Position numbers and translations under genes: made by a program
The notes under the pieces: generated by a model
Database searches by the model: none
What the model was told of the DNA's origin: nothing
The model's input: only the letters and a program-made list of their open reading frames with translations
Assembly: GCF_001517085.1 (NCBI RefSeq)
Contig: NZ_LRAC01000002.1
Span: 1 to 64,000 of the forward strand
Source: Paenibacillus sp. DMB5
Lineage (GTDB): Bacteria > Bacillota > Bacilli > Paenibacillales > Paenibacillaceae
DNA: 64,000 bases
Direction of reading: 5' to 3'
In this document: positions 38,279 to 50,000 of the stretch, piece by piece
Numbering within the stretch: the stretch's first letter is position 1
How the letters are laid out: every line of letters starts with the position of its first letter

Positions 38279-38581
38279 CTAGAGCATTAACAGCAGTGCT
38301 TCTTCACCGGTCATTCCGGGAACAATCCCCAGCTTCTCAGCTTCAACAGTAACAGACTCCAGCGGAGCAGCAAGCAGTTGGGCCAGCGTACGCACACCCA
38401 CTGCTCTGGCTGCAATGATCTTGCGGTCACCCAGCTTCTCATTAAGCAGGCCTACATCAAGTGCCCCGCACATAATATACCCGCGGTCCGTGCTTATAGT
38501 CAGCAGGGTGGTTTTGGGCAGCTTGACCTCGACACCAACCAGCGTATGACCGCCTACTTGAACAGGCTCCAATGTTACCAC
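38279..38581 (-). CDS. yunC: YunC-like DUF1805 protein
   Basis: Small protein of unknown function, 100 residues versus 101 for B. subtilis YunC. Strongly conserved core: VKLPKTTLLTISTDRGYIMCGALDVGLLNEKL (with the internal Cys) and RAVGVRTLAQLLAAPLESVT. I use the GTG at 38581 (MVTLEPVQ), after AAGGAGG, because the longer start at 38611 adds a basic tail upstream of that site. In B. subtilis yunC is next to yunD; here the YunD-like gene is 14 kb away. Confidence 0.88.
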   Translation of the reverse strand: MVTLEPVQVGGHTLVGVEVKLPKTTLLTISTDRGYIMCGALDVGLLNEKLGDRKIIAARAVGVRTLAQLLAAPLESVTVEAEKLGIVPGMTGEEALLLML

Positions 38582-38785
38582 TTTGCATTTCCTCCTTATA
38601 ATCACATTCACGATGTATGTGTATGCGTACCAAAGGGCCGGCGTGTGGACGAATGGACTAGGGCGGTCATAGAATACCTGAGTCCCAAGTCCTTCCTCCG
38701 GACAAAGAAGTATATGCTTATTAGAATTTTAATGGTATAGTTTACTTGGCTTACGAATTGATTTGATGAAAAAGCTGGGGGATTT

Positions 38786-39322
38786 ATGGACAAGAAACTG
38801 CAAAATACGGACGGTAATTATTTGTTTAACGTCGACATCCTGATTAACGCCCGTACCAACCCGCTTGCTCTGCAATATTTGCTTGAAATGCTGAACAACA
38901 GCGATAAGGTTACGGACTTCAAAATCATATCGGGTCTTGAGCTGGGAAGAAGCATCGATACGCTGCTCCGCTCAGCCAAAGCGGCTCTGAATCAGGAGTC
39001 ACCACAGCCGGTACCGATCAAGCTGCCGCCGAAGCCGGTGAATGAGAAGCCAGTCATTGAGAAGCCGTTAAGTGAAAAGACAGATAAGCCAAATGTTTCC
39101 AAACCCTCTTCCGAAGGGTCTGTAGACGCTTTTGCCAAAATCCGTCATTACATTAAAAGCAATCAGCTGGTCCGTCTGCGGACTAACCGGCCTGGCAACC
39201 AGGTCTCCATGCCCTGCCGGATTTTGAACTTTGATGAAGCGTCGTCTACCATCAGTGTCTATCATGTCGACGAAAAACAAGTGTACACCTTTAAAATTTA
39301 TGAAATTGATGAATTTATGTAA
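38786..39322 (+). CDS. Conserved hypothetical protein with Pro/Lys-rich linker
   Basis: 178 residues, no signal peptide or membrane segment; family not recognised. The N-terminal region (residues 1-75) looks helical (NARTNPLALQYLLEMLNN). Residues 76-110 are a linker rich in Pro, Lys and Glu. The C-terminal 65 residues (AFAKIRHYIKSNQLVRLRT ... CRILNFDEASSTISVYHV) look like a small beta-barrel of the Sm or SH3 kind, possibly nucleic-acid binding; this is only inference from the strand pattern. A strong terminator follows. Confidence 0.7.
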   Translation: MDKKLQNTDGNYLFNVDILINARTNPLALQYLLEMLNNSDKVTDFKIISGLELGRSIDTLLRSAKAALNQESPQPVPIKLPPKPVNEKPVIEKPLSEKTDKPNVSKPSSEGSVDAFAKIRHYIKSNQLVRLRTNRPGNQVSMPCRILNFDEASSTISVYHVDEKQVYTFKIYEIDEFM

Positions 39323-39343
39323 GGGTATTCTTTACTGTAAAGA

Positions 39344-39390
39344 GCAAACAGGCACCTCCCGCTGCGCGGGCAGGTGCCTGTTTGCTTATG
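39344..39390. terminator. Terminator between convergent genes
   Basis: Perfect 14-bp stem GCAAACAGGCACCT (39344-39357) and complement (39372-39385), with a GC-rich inner stem. It serves the hypothetical gene and probably the DUF423 gene. Confidence 0.8.
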
Positions 39391-39396
39391 GTGACA

Positions 39397-39774
39397 TCAG
39401 CTTTTGCGGGACAGGGCCTCCCAGGCCAGGCTGACCCATCCGGCGATGAAGCAGACACCGCCCAGCGGGGTAATGGCGCCCAGAATAGTAATTCCGGAGA
39501 TGCTGAGCACATACAGGCTGCCGGAGAACAGAACAATTCCCGCTATAAGCAGCCAACCGGCCCAGCGAAGCCGGGCACTCTCCCCCCATTGGCCTATCAG
39601 GACCGCAATCACAAGCAGGCCAATCGCATGAACCATGTGATAATGAACGCCAGTCTCATAGACTGCTAGATCGTCGCTGCTTATCACAGTCTTCAGCATG
39701 TGAGCACCGAAAGCGCCAATCATCACCGACAGCATGGCCAGGATTGCGCCCCAGGCCATAAATTTTCGCTGCAT
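39397..39774 (-). CDS. DUF423 family small membrane protein
   Basis: 125 residues with four hydrophobic helices (for example AILAMLSVMIGAFGAH, VHAIGLLVIAVLIGQW, GWLLIAGIVLFSGSLYVL, GAITPLGGVCFIAGWVSLAW). The motif GAFGAHMLK near the N-terminus is the family hallmark. B. subtilis YwdK belongs here. Function unknown. GAGGAG lies 11 bases before the ATG at 39774. Confidence 0.88.
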   Translation of the reverse strand: MQRKFMAWGAILAMLSVMIGAFGAHMLKTVISSDDLAVYETGVHYHMVHAIGLLVIAVLIGQWGESARLRWAGWLLIAGIVLFSGSLYVLSISGITILGAITPLGGVCFIAGWVSLAWEALSRKS

Positions 39775-39947
39775 TGCAGTCACAACTCCTCTTCATTAAG
39801 CTCATCTTATCTTAACTTATTGCCGCCTGTGAATTCCAGCTGGAGGCGACTTCCGGAATTTTCACCGTTAAACCTTGCTTTTATAGCTGTGTTGTGAAAA
39901 AGTGGAAGGTATAGAGTCTTCATCCCCATTTACGAGGAGTGCTGAAT

Positions 39948-40409
39948 ATGGATCACCAATATCCGCCCAAAACCGACCTTCAGGGCAATCCGCCTGAGTC
40001 CTTTCCGGCCGCAGCAGGCATGCAGCCGGAAACAAACCCGGGATATGCTTATCAGGAGAACAAACGCGATTATAAGCATTCCGGACCAGGGATCGCATCC
40101 TTCGTGATTGCCCTTGTTACAGTAGTCGGCTATGCCATTTCCTTTGTTTACGCAGGTATGCAGGCTTCCTCTATCCTCAGCAGCAGCAATGATGTGATCA
40201 ATGATTCTTCGCAGGCCATCATGCTGCTCGGACTGACGGTCCTTATTCTGGCAGCCGTCAATGTAGCCGGTGCAGTTGTCGGTATTATCGGACTTACGCT
40301 CCGCAGGCGCAAGAAGGTATTTGCCATTATCGGTACCGTTATCAATGCCGTGATTCTGCTCCTGTTCATGCTGATGATCGCTACTGTGCTCGTAAATGCC
40401 GGTGCCTGA
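39948..40409 (+). CDS. Small membrane protein with cytoplasmic Pro-rich N-terminus (DUF4190-like)
   Basis: 153 residues. The first 45 are hydrophilic and rich in Pro, Gly and Tyr. Three membrane helices follow (IASFVIALVTVVGYAISFVYA, MLLGLTVLILAAVNVAGAVVGIIGL, VFAIIGTVINAVILLLFMLMI). The pattern resembles DUF4190-type proteins. ATG at 39948 follows GAGGAG by eight bases. A strong bidirectional terminator ends it. Function unknown. Confidence 0.7.
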   Translation: MDHQYPPKTDLQGNPPESFPAAAGMQPETNPGYAYQENKRDYKHSGPGIASFVIALVTVVGYAISFVYAGMQASSILSSSNDVINDSSQAIMLLGLTVLILAAVNVAGAVVGIIGLTLRRRKKVFAIIGTVINAVILLLFMLMIATVLVNAGA

Positions 40410-40436
40410 TCCGGCAAGCCATAGGTTTGGTGCAGC

Positions 40437-40474
40437 AAAAAGGCCGCTGCGGATAAATCCGCAGCGGCCTTTTT
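40437..40474. terminator. Bidirectional terminator
   Basis: GGCCGCTGCGGA (40442-40453) and TCCGCAGCGGCC (40458-40469) with a four-base loop, A run before and T run after. Lies between convergent genes. Confidence 0.92.
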
Positions 40475-40490
40475 GGGCCATGCTCAGATG

Positions 40491-41381
40491 TTAACGGTTA
40501 ACAAGAGAATCCAGCGAAGCATATACATGCGGCCCGAACCCTTCCGAAGCTTCGCGCTGCGGGATATTCAGCCGGATGATATAGCCTTGGCCGTCAACCT
40601 CTTTGACGATGTACTGGTCGGTAAGCCCGGAGCCCATCGCTGTAAGATAGAGCCTTACGCCGGACATCCGGCGATCCTGCTCCTCCTGGCTCAGCTTCGT
40701 AACCTCTCCCACGGCCGAAAGTGCTTCACGGCCTTCCTCTTCCAGTGCGTCAAGATTGAAATCGGAAGGCAGCCTGGTGATGTCAGCATAATACCCGGGA
40801 TCCACCTTCATCGCCAGCCTGCCCGCTGCCGGGTCAAAGGTGAAGATATCAAAGACATACAGGGAATAGCCGTCTCCTTCGGCCAGACTAGCGGTCTTCT
40901 CCTCCTCCATACCTTCGAGGGTAAGCTTGATTACTTTGGTAGCCGGCAACTCCACTCCAGAGGAGGCTTCCCCGCCCTCAGCCTTCTCCAGTCTGGATAG
41001 CACCCGCTGAACGACCGCAGGATCGCCTTCCACCGGTTTTTCCACGTATTCAATAATGACGGTATCATCCATTTCAAGCGCTGTAGGCGCGTCTTCAGTA
41101 CCTGCTCCCAGCTCAAATGCGGTTGGGCCTTCTTCTGTCTCTATCTCCACGGAATGATTGTCAATCTGGCCGATATAGGTGCCCGTACCCTGAATGGTCT
41201 GCTCAGGCTCAGCAGTAGGTGCTGGTGTAGGTGTCGCTGCTGCGGTCTCTGTCTGGACCGGGGCAACGGTTGCCGAGGGTTCGCCGGGAGCTTCTGCCGG
41301 GCTCCGGCCGCCGCATGCCGTAATGGCCAGCATCAGGACAGCAACGGCTGCGGCTGCCGGTAATGAACGTTGTGATCTCAT
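40491..41381 (-). CDS. Lipoprotein of unknown function
   Basis: 296 residues. Signal peptide VAVLMLAITAC with lipobox Cys near residue 23, then a linker rich in Ala, Thr and Pro (to about residue 62). The remainder is an acidic domain: an OB-like strand region (GTGTYIGQIDNHSVEI ... TVIIEYVEK) followed by a domain with YSLYVFDIFTFDPAAGRLAM and a C-terminal LNIPQREASEGF. I cannot name the family with confidence. Start follows AAGGAGG. Exposed on the outer face of the membrane. Confidence 0.75.
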   Translation of the reverse strand: MRSQRSLPAAAAVAVLMLAITACGGRSPAEAPGEPSATVAPVQTETAAATPTPAPTAEPEQTIQGTGTYIGQIDNHSVEIETEEGPTAFELGAGTEDAPTALEMDDTVIIEYVEKPVEGDPAVVQRVLSRLEKAEGGEASSGVELPATKVIKLTLEGMEEEKTASLAEGDGYSLYVFDIFTFDPAAGRLAMKVDPGYYADITRLPSDFNLDALEEEGREALSAVGEVTKLSQEEQDRRMSGVRLYLTAMGSGLTDQYIVKEVDGQGYIIRLNIPQREASEGFGPHVYASLDSLVNR

Positions 41382-41509
41382 GTTGACGGCCTCCTTAGGT
41401 TTGCAGGTTTTTATAATGTCTACCCTTATTAACGTTTAACCCTAAGGCAGGGTTGCATAAACTTGTTCTGTTTGCTGACCGTATTACCCTGAAACCGGCA
41501 GAAGCTTGC

Positions 41510-43102
41510 TTAACCGGCACTATAAGCCACAGCGCCGTTGATTACGGTCATCCGCACTTTAGCCTCAAGAAGCTCTTCCGCATCCGTAAGGATATCACGG
41601 TCCGCAACTGTGAAATCCGCCCGGTAGCCGGGTGCTATTCGTCCCCGTTCCAAAGCCTCTCCTGCGGCAGCGGCGCTGCCCTCCGTGAACAGCCGGAGCG
41701 CTTCCTGAGGATTAAGCTTCTCTTCAGGCAGATAGCCTTCATGATGCTCTCCGGGTCTGCAGCGGGTAACGGCAGCATGCATCCCGAGGAACGGGCTCAG
41801 CGGCTCAATCGGGGCATCGCTGCCTCCGGCGCAGGGAATGCCCGCTTCCAGGAGCTTCTTCCATGCGTAGAGATAACCGGTTCTGGCCGGGCCGACCCGG
41901 TCCAGCACCCATGGAAAGTCACTCGCCACAAACCGCGGCTGAATATCGGCAATCAGCCGCATGCCGCGCATCTGACTGACCAGACTGCTGCTCAGTACCT
42001 GGGCGTGAATGAAGCGGTCCGGAAGCGCCGCATCCCGCTGGAGCGGCACATGCCGCATTGCGGCCAGCGTCATCCGGGCCGCCGCATCGCCGATGGCATG
42101 CACCGCCACCGGATACCCCAGCCTGCGGGCTGAGCTGACGATGTCATTCAGCGCCTCCTGGGTATGGATCGCAATGCCTGAGGTCTCAGGCGCATCGCTG
42201 TAGGGCTGCTCCAGCAGGGCTGTCCGGCCGCCGATCGCCCCGTCGGCGAACAGCTTGACCGCGCCAAGCCGCAGCCACTCATCTCCGCTGCCTGCGGCCA
42301 GCCCCAGCTGCTCCACCTCCTGCAGATAGGCATAGTAGAGCAGCTGATGGGTACGGAACAGCAGCCCTTCCTCCCGCAGCTCACGGTGAATGCGCAGCAT
42401 CGTCTCCACGCTGCCCAGAAAACGCAGGTCCTCCGTGTGGACCGCGGTCAGCCCAAGCGAGAGCGCATCCGTGATGCCGCGGCGCACCGCCTGTTTCAGG
42501 GCGGCATAATCCGGCGCCGGCTGCACCTCATTGAACGGCTGGACGGCATCCTCGTAGATCCAGCCGTTCAGCTCGCCTCCGCTGTCGCGGCCGTAAGCGC
42601 CGGAGGCACAATCAGGCGTGGAAGCCGTGACGCCTGCCCGCCGGAACGCCTCGCTGTTGCCCAGAAAAGCGTGGAAGCAGGTCCGGGTCAGGAACACCGG
42701 ATGCTCCCGGGTTACAGCGTCCAGCTCCGATATATGCGGAGCGGCCGCAGGACTGAATTCATTCTCGTTCCAGTTGAGGCCGAGAATCCATTCCCCGGGA
42801 GGCGTGACCGCCGCCCGCTCCTTAATGGCTCGCAGCATTTCCTCCTTGGAGGTCATGCCCGTGAAATCCAGCATGTCCAGCTTCATCCCATGCATGCCCA
42901 GATGAACATGGGCATCTACAAGTCCGGGCAGGACATGCCCGCCGTCCCAGTCGATAACTGCCGCCTGGCGCCCGGACAGCTGCAGGGAGAGCTCACTCCC
43001 TTTACCGACAGCCCTGATGAAGCCGTCCTCCGCAAGTACAGCATCATAGCCGGGATAGCCTGCAGCGGCCAGGTTTCCATTTTTGAACAAGGTTAACGTC
43101 AT
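41510..43102 (-). CDS. YtcJ-like amidohydrolase
   Basis: Metal-dependent hydrolase of the amidohydrolase 3 family, 530 residues. The HVHLGMHG motif near residue 66 gives the first metal ligands; VHTEDL, AVHAIGDAA (near 335), FIHAQVLS and GGSDAPIEP (near 428) provide the rest. Members act on N-substituted amides or formamides; the true substrate is unknown. No signal peptide. Start after GGAGCAGC. Base composition is more GC-rich than its neighbours. No operon partner. Confidence 0.88.
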   Translation of the reverse strand: MTLTLFKNGNLAAAGYPGYDAVLAEDGFIRAVGKGSELSLQLSGRQAAVIDWDGGHVLPGLVDAHVHLGMHGMKLDMLDFTGMTSKEEMLRAIKERAAVTPPGEWILGLNWNENEFSPAAAPHISELDAVTREHPVFLTRTCFHAFLGNSEAFRRAGVTASTPDCASGAYGRDSGGELNGWIYEDAVQPFNEVQPAPDYAALKQAVRRGITDALSLGLTAVHTEDLRFLGSVETMLRIHRELREEGLLFRTHQLLYYAYLQEVEQLGLAAGSGDEWLRLGAVKLFADGAIGGRTALLEQPYSDAPETSGIAIHTQEALNDIVSSARRLGYPVAVHAIGDAAARMTLAAMRHVPLQRDAALPDRFIHAQVLSSSLVSQMRGMRLIADIQPRFVASDFPWVLDRVGPARTGYLYAWKKLLEAGIPCAGGSDAPIEPLSPFLGMHAAVTRCRPGEHHEGYLPEEKLNPQEALRLFTEGSAAAAGEALERGRIAPGYRADFTVADRDILTDAEELLEAKVRMTVINGAVAYSAG

Positions 43103-43265
43103 TTATAGCTGCTCCTTTATTTTTGGAATCTTTTGCTTATTAATAGGAAGAAAAGCGCTGTAGTACGTTTCTTTCCCGCATCATAGGCATCTACCGGAAG
43201 CAGGAGCCTGCGGAAATAATACTATAGTGAAGAGCCTTATTTATCCCCCCGAAGGAGTGATTTCC

Positions 43266-43910
43266 TTGAAAATCGATATCGGCTGCGGATCCGCCAAAGA
43301 ATCAGGTTATCTGGGAATCGACCGGACCTCTTACCCCGGAGTGGATATGGTATGTGATATTAATCAAGAAATTCCGTTGCCGGACAACTCCGCAGAATTC
43401 GTCATGGCCAGCCGCGTACTGCCGTACGTGGACGATCTGATGTCGGTTATGGCAGAGATTTACCGGATCAGCTGCCATAAAGCGGTTGTCTGCATCCTGG
43501 CTCCTTATGCGCATAGTTATCCGCACAGCTCAAACCCTTTTTTCAAGCAAAAGTTCGATGAGTATACCCCCCGCTATTTCACGGGCAGCTTTTATCAGCC
43601 GTCTGCGGGCCCGCTTTCGCCGCCGGTTCCCGATTATCCGGCTCCCGCACCTCCGTTTGATTACCGGCTGCTCCGGATGGAGCTGTTCTATCAGTATCCT
43701 TTTGACCAGTCGCTGTATGAAGCAGAGGAGCTTGATGTCCTTAAAACGCTGCAAGCAAACGTCGTCCATGAAATCATGTACCATTTCGTTGTGGTCAAAA
43801 AGGACATTACCTATGCCGAGCTGGAAGCAATGAGCCGTACTCCTTATCCGGAGCCGCGTGCTCTCCTGGAACGCAGACGGTTAGCCGGACTTCGAGAGAA
43901 ACCAATGTAG
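43266..43910 (+). CDS. SAM-dependent methyltransferase-like protein
   Basis: 214 residues. Motif I is KIDIGCGSAKESGYLGIDR at the very N-terminus, then DMVCDINQEIPLPDNSAEFV and a strand ending VVCILAP. The N-terminal helix that normally precedes motif I is missing, and the C-terminal half has a Pro-rich segment (PLSPPVPDYPAPAPP), so the fold is a short variant. I choose the TTG at 43266, nine bases after GAAGGAG. Substrate unknown. Confidence 0.78.
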   Translation: MKIDIGCGSAKESGYLGIDRTSYPGVDMVCDINQEIPLPDNSAEFVMASRVLPYVDDLMSVMAEIYRISCHKAVVCILAPYAHSYPHSSNPFFKQKFDEYTPRYFTGSFYQPSAGPLSPPVPDYPAPAPPFDYRLLRMELFYQYPFDQSLYEAEELDVLKTLQANVVHEIMYHFVVVKKDITYAELEAMSRTPYPEPRALLERRRLAGLREKPM

Positions 43911-43992
43911 AAAAGCCGCTGCCCGGAACGGAAGCCATCCTGAGTTTCACTTAAAATTTTGCTATGGACAAACAAGTAACCTCATTCCCCCT

Positions 43993-44001
43993 CATAGGCT
44001 A
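43993..44001 (+). promoter_or_regulatory. Possible sigma-K/sigma-E-type -10 of the giant repeat gene
   Basis: CATAGGCTA fits CATANNNTA, the -10 of mother-cell sigma factors. AACC occurs upstream but the spacing to it is short, so the -35 is not supported. Nine matching or free positions alone are weak evidence. Confidence 0.3.
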
Positions 44002-44082
44002 ATATATCACAAGAAAGATGGCACATCGTCTCTGCAGGTGACGGTCTGCTTTTTTTTCGTTGCAGAGTATACGCAGTATTCA

Positions 44083-47000
44083 ATGAAGGAGGTGAAAAAG
44101 ATTCCTCTAGTCGTTCGGTCTACGATCAATGCAACCGGTGCTATTACTTTTACAGGAAATACACTCGGATTGAGCCGTTCGGATACATCGGGCGTACCCG
44201 GCACACAGGACAGTATAGGCGCCTTCTCTACAGTCAATACGGCCTCTACCTTCGGCACTTATCCTGCCGGGACTACCAGCCTGTATCAAAATAACAGCTC
44301 CTCCGCCATTCTGACGATTCCCGCCGGAAGTACGGTGCTGTATGCAGAACTGATCTGGGGCGGCTCCTATATTAACGGGTCCGTCAATCTTAGCGCGGCC
44401 ATCAATAATCCGGTTTCGCTGACAACCCCGGCCGGCAACACGGTCAGTGTCTCTCCGGATTCAGCCACCAGCAACACGGTTGAACTGGGCGGCGGCGCCT
44501 CTGCCTACGTGCGTTCAAATAATGTAACCAGCGTCATTCAGGCTGGCGGAGCCGGAACCTATACCGTAGCCGGGGTAGTCGGCACCATTGTAATCTCCGG
44601 TGATTCTACAGCCAACCATGCCGGCTGGACCCTTGGCGTCATCTACCAGAACCCGGCGCTGCCTTTCCGTAATATGTCACTGCGCGCCGGTGCCGTACTG
44701 GTCCAATCGACTTCAGCACCTGTGGTCACCAACATTACAGGCTTTGCCACCCCTGTAACCGGTGCGCTAGGCGGACGCATTTTGTTCAGTGCACAGGAAG
44801 GCGATGCCAACCGTTCCGGTGACCAGGCATTGTTCGGCCCTACCTCCGCTACCCAGGTTGCGCTGTCCGGTCCCAATAACTTTGCCAACAACTTTTTCGC
44901 CTCACAGATTAACAATGATGCCGGAGCGCTGAATACCAGCGGAACGTTCGGCAACCGCAACCAGACCAACGGCAGTCCCGGCAGCAATATTGTCGGCGGC
45001 CGTCAGGGCTGGGATATTACTAATGTTGATGTGTCAGCCAGGCTGGTTAATAACCAGTCTTCTGCGCTGCTTACACTGACGACTTCCGGTGATGCCTATG
45101 TAGTAAACGGAAATGCCCTGCAGATTGATATCAATGCCCCCAAGATCAGTCTTACCAAAAGCGCCAACGTAACCGGGACCATTGTCGGCGATACTGTAAC
45201 ATACACCGTAACCGTCAGCAATACCGGTACAGCAAGCGCCGCCAGTGTTGTGCTGTCGGATACTTTGCCGGCCGGTTTGACTTTTGTCGCCGGTAGCGTT
45301 GTCGTCGCCGGGGTTCCGAGGCCTACCTACGATGTAACAGCAGGCATTCCCTTAGGTTCACTTGCTCTTGGCACCTCTGTGACCGTTACATATCAGGCAA
45401 GGGTCACTTCACTGCCCAGCCCGCAGTTTGTTCCGAATACCGCCAATGCGGCCTTTACATTTCAAAGCGTGGCCGGCGGCCCTGTTGTGTCCGGCGTCAT
45501 CCCGTCCAATACAAGCACTCTGCCGGTATACTCTCCCGTACTGGGACTTGTCAAAAGCGCCAACATCACCAATGCAACCGTCGGCGACCAGATTACCTAT
45601 ACAATACAGGTCTCCAATACCGGAAACATCGGAGCATCCACAACGCTGACCGACAATATCCCGGCAGGCAGCACTTATGTGCCTGGCAGCTTTACGGTAA
45701 ACGGCACACCGGTAGCCGGAAATCCAGCCACCGGCATTCCAATCGGCACCATTGCCGCCGGAGGAAGCTCCACCGTGCAATTCCGGATTGTCGTGGGCAG
45801 TCTGCCATCACCGCCCCAGCTCGTTGATCAGGCAACCGCCGCCTACACCTTTCTGGTGCCTGACGGCCGTACCGTACCCGGCTCTGCCGCTTCAAATACA
45901 CTCAACATCCCTGTAACCCTGCCTAATGTATCAGTAGTCAAGAGTGCCAGCCTGCCTGATGTTGCTGTAGGGGATACTCTGCTCTACACCTCAGTCATCA
46001 GTAATAACGGCATTGCTGCCGTCACCAGTGTCGTTCTGTCCGATCCGATTCCCGCCGGCAGCACCTTTGTTCCGGGCAGTGTTGTTGTCGCCGGTTCAGG
46101 CCGGCCCACAGCGGATCCGGCATCAGGGATCAGTATCGGAGCTATCCCCCCCGGCAACAGCGTCACTGTCACTTTTCAGGTTACTGTTACTTCAGTCCCT
46201 GCAGGCTCCCAGCTTTCAAACCGCTCATCGGCCTCTTACAGTTCAGGGGCATTCACCGCCATTACACAGTCCAATATTGTAACGACCCCGGTCTTCCAGC
46301 CAGTCATCGGGATCGTCAAAAGCGCCAGCCCGTCCAGCGCAACCGTCGGCGGGAATGTGCTGTACACGCTGCAGGTGCAAAATTCAGGTAATATTGCTGC
46401 TGCCGTCACACTGAGCGATAACATTCCGGCAGGCTCCGCTTTTGTACCGGGCAGTGTCATTGTCAACAACGTCGTCCGTCCGTCGGATTCCCCGCTCACC
46501 GGTATTCCGCTCGGATCATTAGCACCGGGAGCGGTTGTAACGGTGACCTTCCTGACATCAGTACAGTCGCTGCCTTCACCGGCGGTATTAACTGATCAGG
46601 GTAGCAGCAGTTATACCTACCAGCTGCCCAGCGGCCGTTCACTTGCCGGCACAAGACTATCCAATACGGTCAGCATTCCGGTATCCGCACCTAACATTAA
46701 TCTGCTGAAAAGCGCCAGCCTGAATGCCATTGCTGTCGGAGAATACATCACCTATACCGTGTCAGTCTCCAATCCCAGCGGCGTGGCGGTTAACAATGTT
46801 GTCCTCTCCGATCCGATTCCGGCCGGAGGCGCTTTTGTGGCCGGCAGCACAACCATTAACGGCGCCGCTGCACCCTCTGCCAATCCCGGTGCCGGCATTA
46901 ACCTGGGCACCATCGCTGCAGGTGCAACCGTGGTTGTCACGTTTCAGGTCAACGCAACCTCTGTGCCGCCGTCCGGACAGCTGGGCAACCGGGCCAGCGC

Positions 47001-50000
47001 GTCCTTTACCGCCGGCTCATTCAGCGGTACCGCGTTGTCAAATACGGTCAATACACCGGTCTTTATACCGGTAATCAGCCTTATCAAAAGCGCCAATGCC
47101 GTTCAGGCTTCGGTAGGCAGCACCCTGTCTTTCTCCATTCTGGCCAGTAACACCGGAAATATCGCTGCTACCCTGAACCTGACAGACAGCCTTCCGCCCC
47201 AGGTGACCTTCGAGCCTAACAGCGTCATCGTCGGCGGTACACCGCTGCCAGGCTATAATCTGGTGAGCGGAGTGCCGGTAGGTCCGCTCGCCCCCGGCGA
47301 CAGCGTTACGGTGAGCTTCCTGGTCACCGTTACAGCTCTGCCTCCGAACCAGCAGCTGCTGAATACCGCAGCAGCCTCGTATACCTTCACCCTGCCTGAC
47401 GGGCGGCAGCTTGGAGGAAATACCGCATCGAACACACTCGCCGTTCCTGTCTCTGCACCAAATATCAATGTCGTTAAAAGCGTCAATGCCATTGATGCCG
47501 TTACAGGCGACATCCTGACCTTCACCTCCGTGCTGACCAACACAAGTATCGCCGCCGTCAATAACATCATTCTCAGCGATCCCCTGCCTGAGAATGCAGC
47601 CTTCATCCCCGGAACCGTAATTGTGGGCGGCGTCTCCCAGCCGCTATCAGTTCCGTCCACCGGCATTCCAATCGGCAGTCTGGCCCCAGGGGCATCAGTT
47701 GCCGTAACATTCGAGGTGAGGATTACAATGCCGATTCCTTCACAGATTAATAACCAGTCAACCGTCAGCTTTACCTCCGGGGTCTTTTCCGGTTCATCCA
47801 GTTCCAATGTGACCACTACCCCGGTCATACAGCCGCAGATCTCACTAGTAAAAAGCGCAAACGACCTAAATGCAACAGTCGGCGATACAATTATATATAC
47901 CATCGACGTCAGTAATACCGGTAATCTGGCAGCAAACGTGACCCTGACCGACAATATCCCTGCAGGGACTACCTTTGACCCGAACAGCGTCATTGTCGGC
48001 GGCTTCCCGCAGCCGGGCTCCGCACCGGATACCGGGATCGCGGTCGGCACCGTCGCTCCCGGTACCAGTGTAACGGTCAGCTTCACGGTCTTTATCGTCT
48101 CCCTGCCAACCCCGCAGCAGCTAGTTAACCAGGCCAGCTCCACCTTCACCTTCACACCGCCTGACGGGCGCCTGCTGACCGGTACGGCAGCATCCAATAC
48201 AGTAACCATCGCTGTATCTGCACCTAACCTCGCAGTCGTAAAAAGCACAACCTTCACCGCTGCCGCACTCGGGGACACCATTCCTTATACAGTAACCATT
48301 ACTAATAACGGGATCGATCCGGTCAACAGTGTGCAGCTTAATGACCCGACGCCGGACGGCACTGTTTTTGTTGTCGGAAGTGTGGCTGTTAACGGAGTGC
48401 CTTTCCCGAATGCCAATCCGGCAACAGGCGTGTCCATCGGCACACTGGCGGCCGGCGCCTCATCAACAGTGACCTACAATGTACTGGTGACTTCCGTACC
48501 GGCTGATGCTTCCATTGATAATCAGGCAACTGTAACCTACTCATCAGGGGTGTTCTCGGGCTCGACGTTTTCCAATCCTGTGGCCGTACCCGTCTTTCAG
48601 CCGAATATCGCTATCGTCAAGGGTGCCAGTACCACCAATGCTACAGTCGGCGATACGGTGACCTACTCCCTGACTGTAAGCAACACAGGCAACTATCCGG
48701 CTGTTCTGACCGTGACCGATAATATCCCGGCCGGCACAACCTTTGTTCCTAACAGCGTGCTGGTGAACGGCCTGCCGCTGCCGCAGGCCGATCCTTCCAC
48801 CGGCATCGCCGCCGGAACCGTTCCTGCGGCCGGAAGCGTACAGGTGCAGTTCTCGGTTGTTATCACCTCACTGCCGTCGCCGCAGCTTCTTGTCAATCAG
48901 GGGACAGCGTCCTACACCTTTACCCTGCCGGACGGGCGGACACTCAGCGGGTCGGCCCTGTCGAATACCTTCACCATTCCGGTATCCAATCCGAATCTTG
49001 GCGTGGTCAAGAGCACAACTACTACTGCTACCACAGTCGGCGATTCTATTACTTATATAGTGGTGCTGACCAATAACGGCATCGCTGCGGTTAACAATGT
49101 CGTCTTTACCGACGCGCTTCCGGCAGGCACGACCTTTGCAGCAGGCAGTGTGCTGGTGGACGGAGTACCGCGTCCGGGTGCCTCACCGGCTACCGGGGTT
49201 ACCATCGGCAGCATTGCTCCAGGCGCTTCGGTCACGGTCGCCTTCACGGTCAACGTCACCTCGCTTCCGGCGGGGGGAGTGCTCAACAACCAGTCCTCCG
49301 TCAGCTTCACTTCCGGAGCGATTGCCAATGTCGCCTTCTCCAATATCGTCACTACACCGGTCTATCAGCCGATCGTCGCTGCCGTCAAATCCTCCAACGT
49401 CACCAATGCAACGGTCGGTGATACCATCACCTATACGGTTACCGTCAATAATTCAGGGAATTACCCGGCAACGGGCACCCTGACGGATACGATACCTGCC
49501 GGCACTGTACTTGTTGCCAATAGTGTGCTGATCAATGGCCTGCCGGTGCCGGGCAGCGATCCGGCCACAGGCGTTCCGCTCGGAACCATTGCTGCCGGAG
49601 CAGCGCTGACCGTCACCTTCTCCGTGCTGATTGATACGCTGCCGCCGAGCCAGCAGCTCAGCAACCAGGCTGTTATTTCTCTAGCTTATACGCTGCCTGA
49701 CGGCCGTACCTTTAACCAGACCGCTTCTTCAAACATTAATCTGATTTCAGTATCATCTCCCAACGTTGCCGTTGTCAAAAGCACCAGCGTCATTGATGCC
49801 GTCATCGGCGACACCGTCCCTTACACGGTCGCTGTCACCAATAACGGGATCGCGCCGATCAACAACGTTGTGCTTAGTGACCCGATACCGGCAGGCGCTT
49901 CCTTTGTTACCGGCAGCGTAGTCGTAGACGGCACTCCGGTGCCGGGAGCCAATCCGGCCAATGGTGTTGCCATCGGTACCATTGCACCGGGAGCAACGGC

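Noticed and set aside
47253-48281. Long minus-strand frame opposite the giant repeat gene.
   Set aside because: Low-complexity Val/Thr/Gly shadow produced by the repetitive sense strand.
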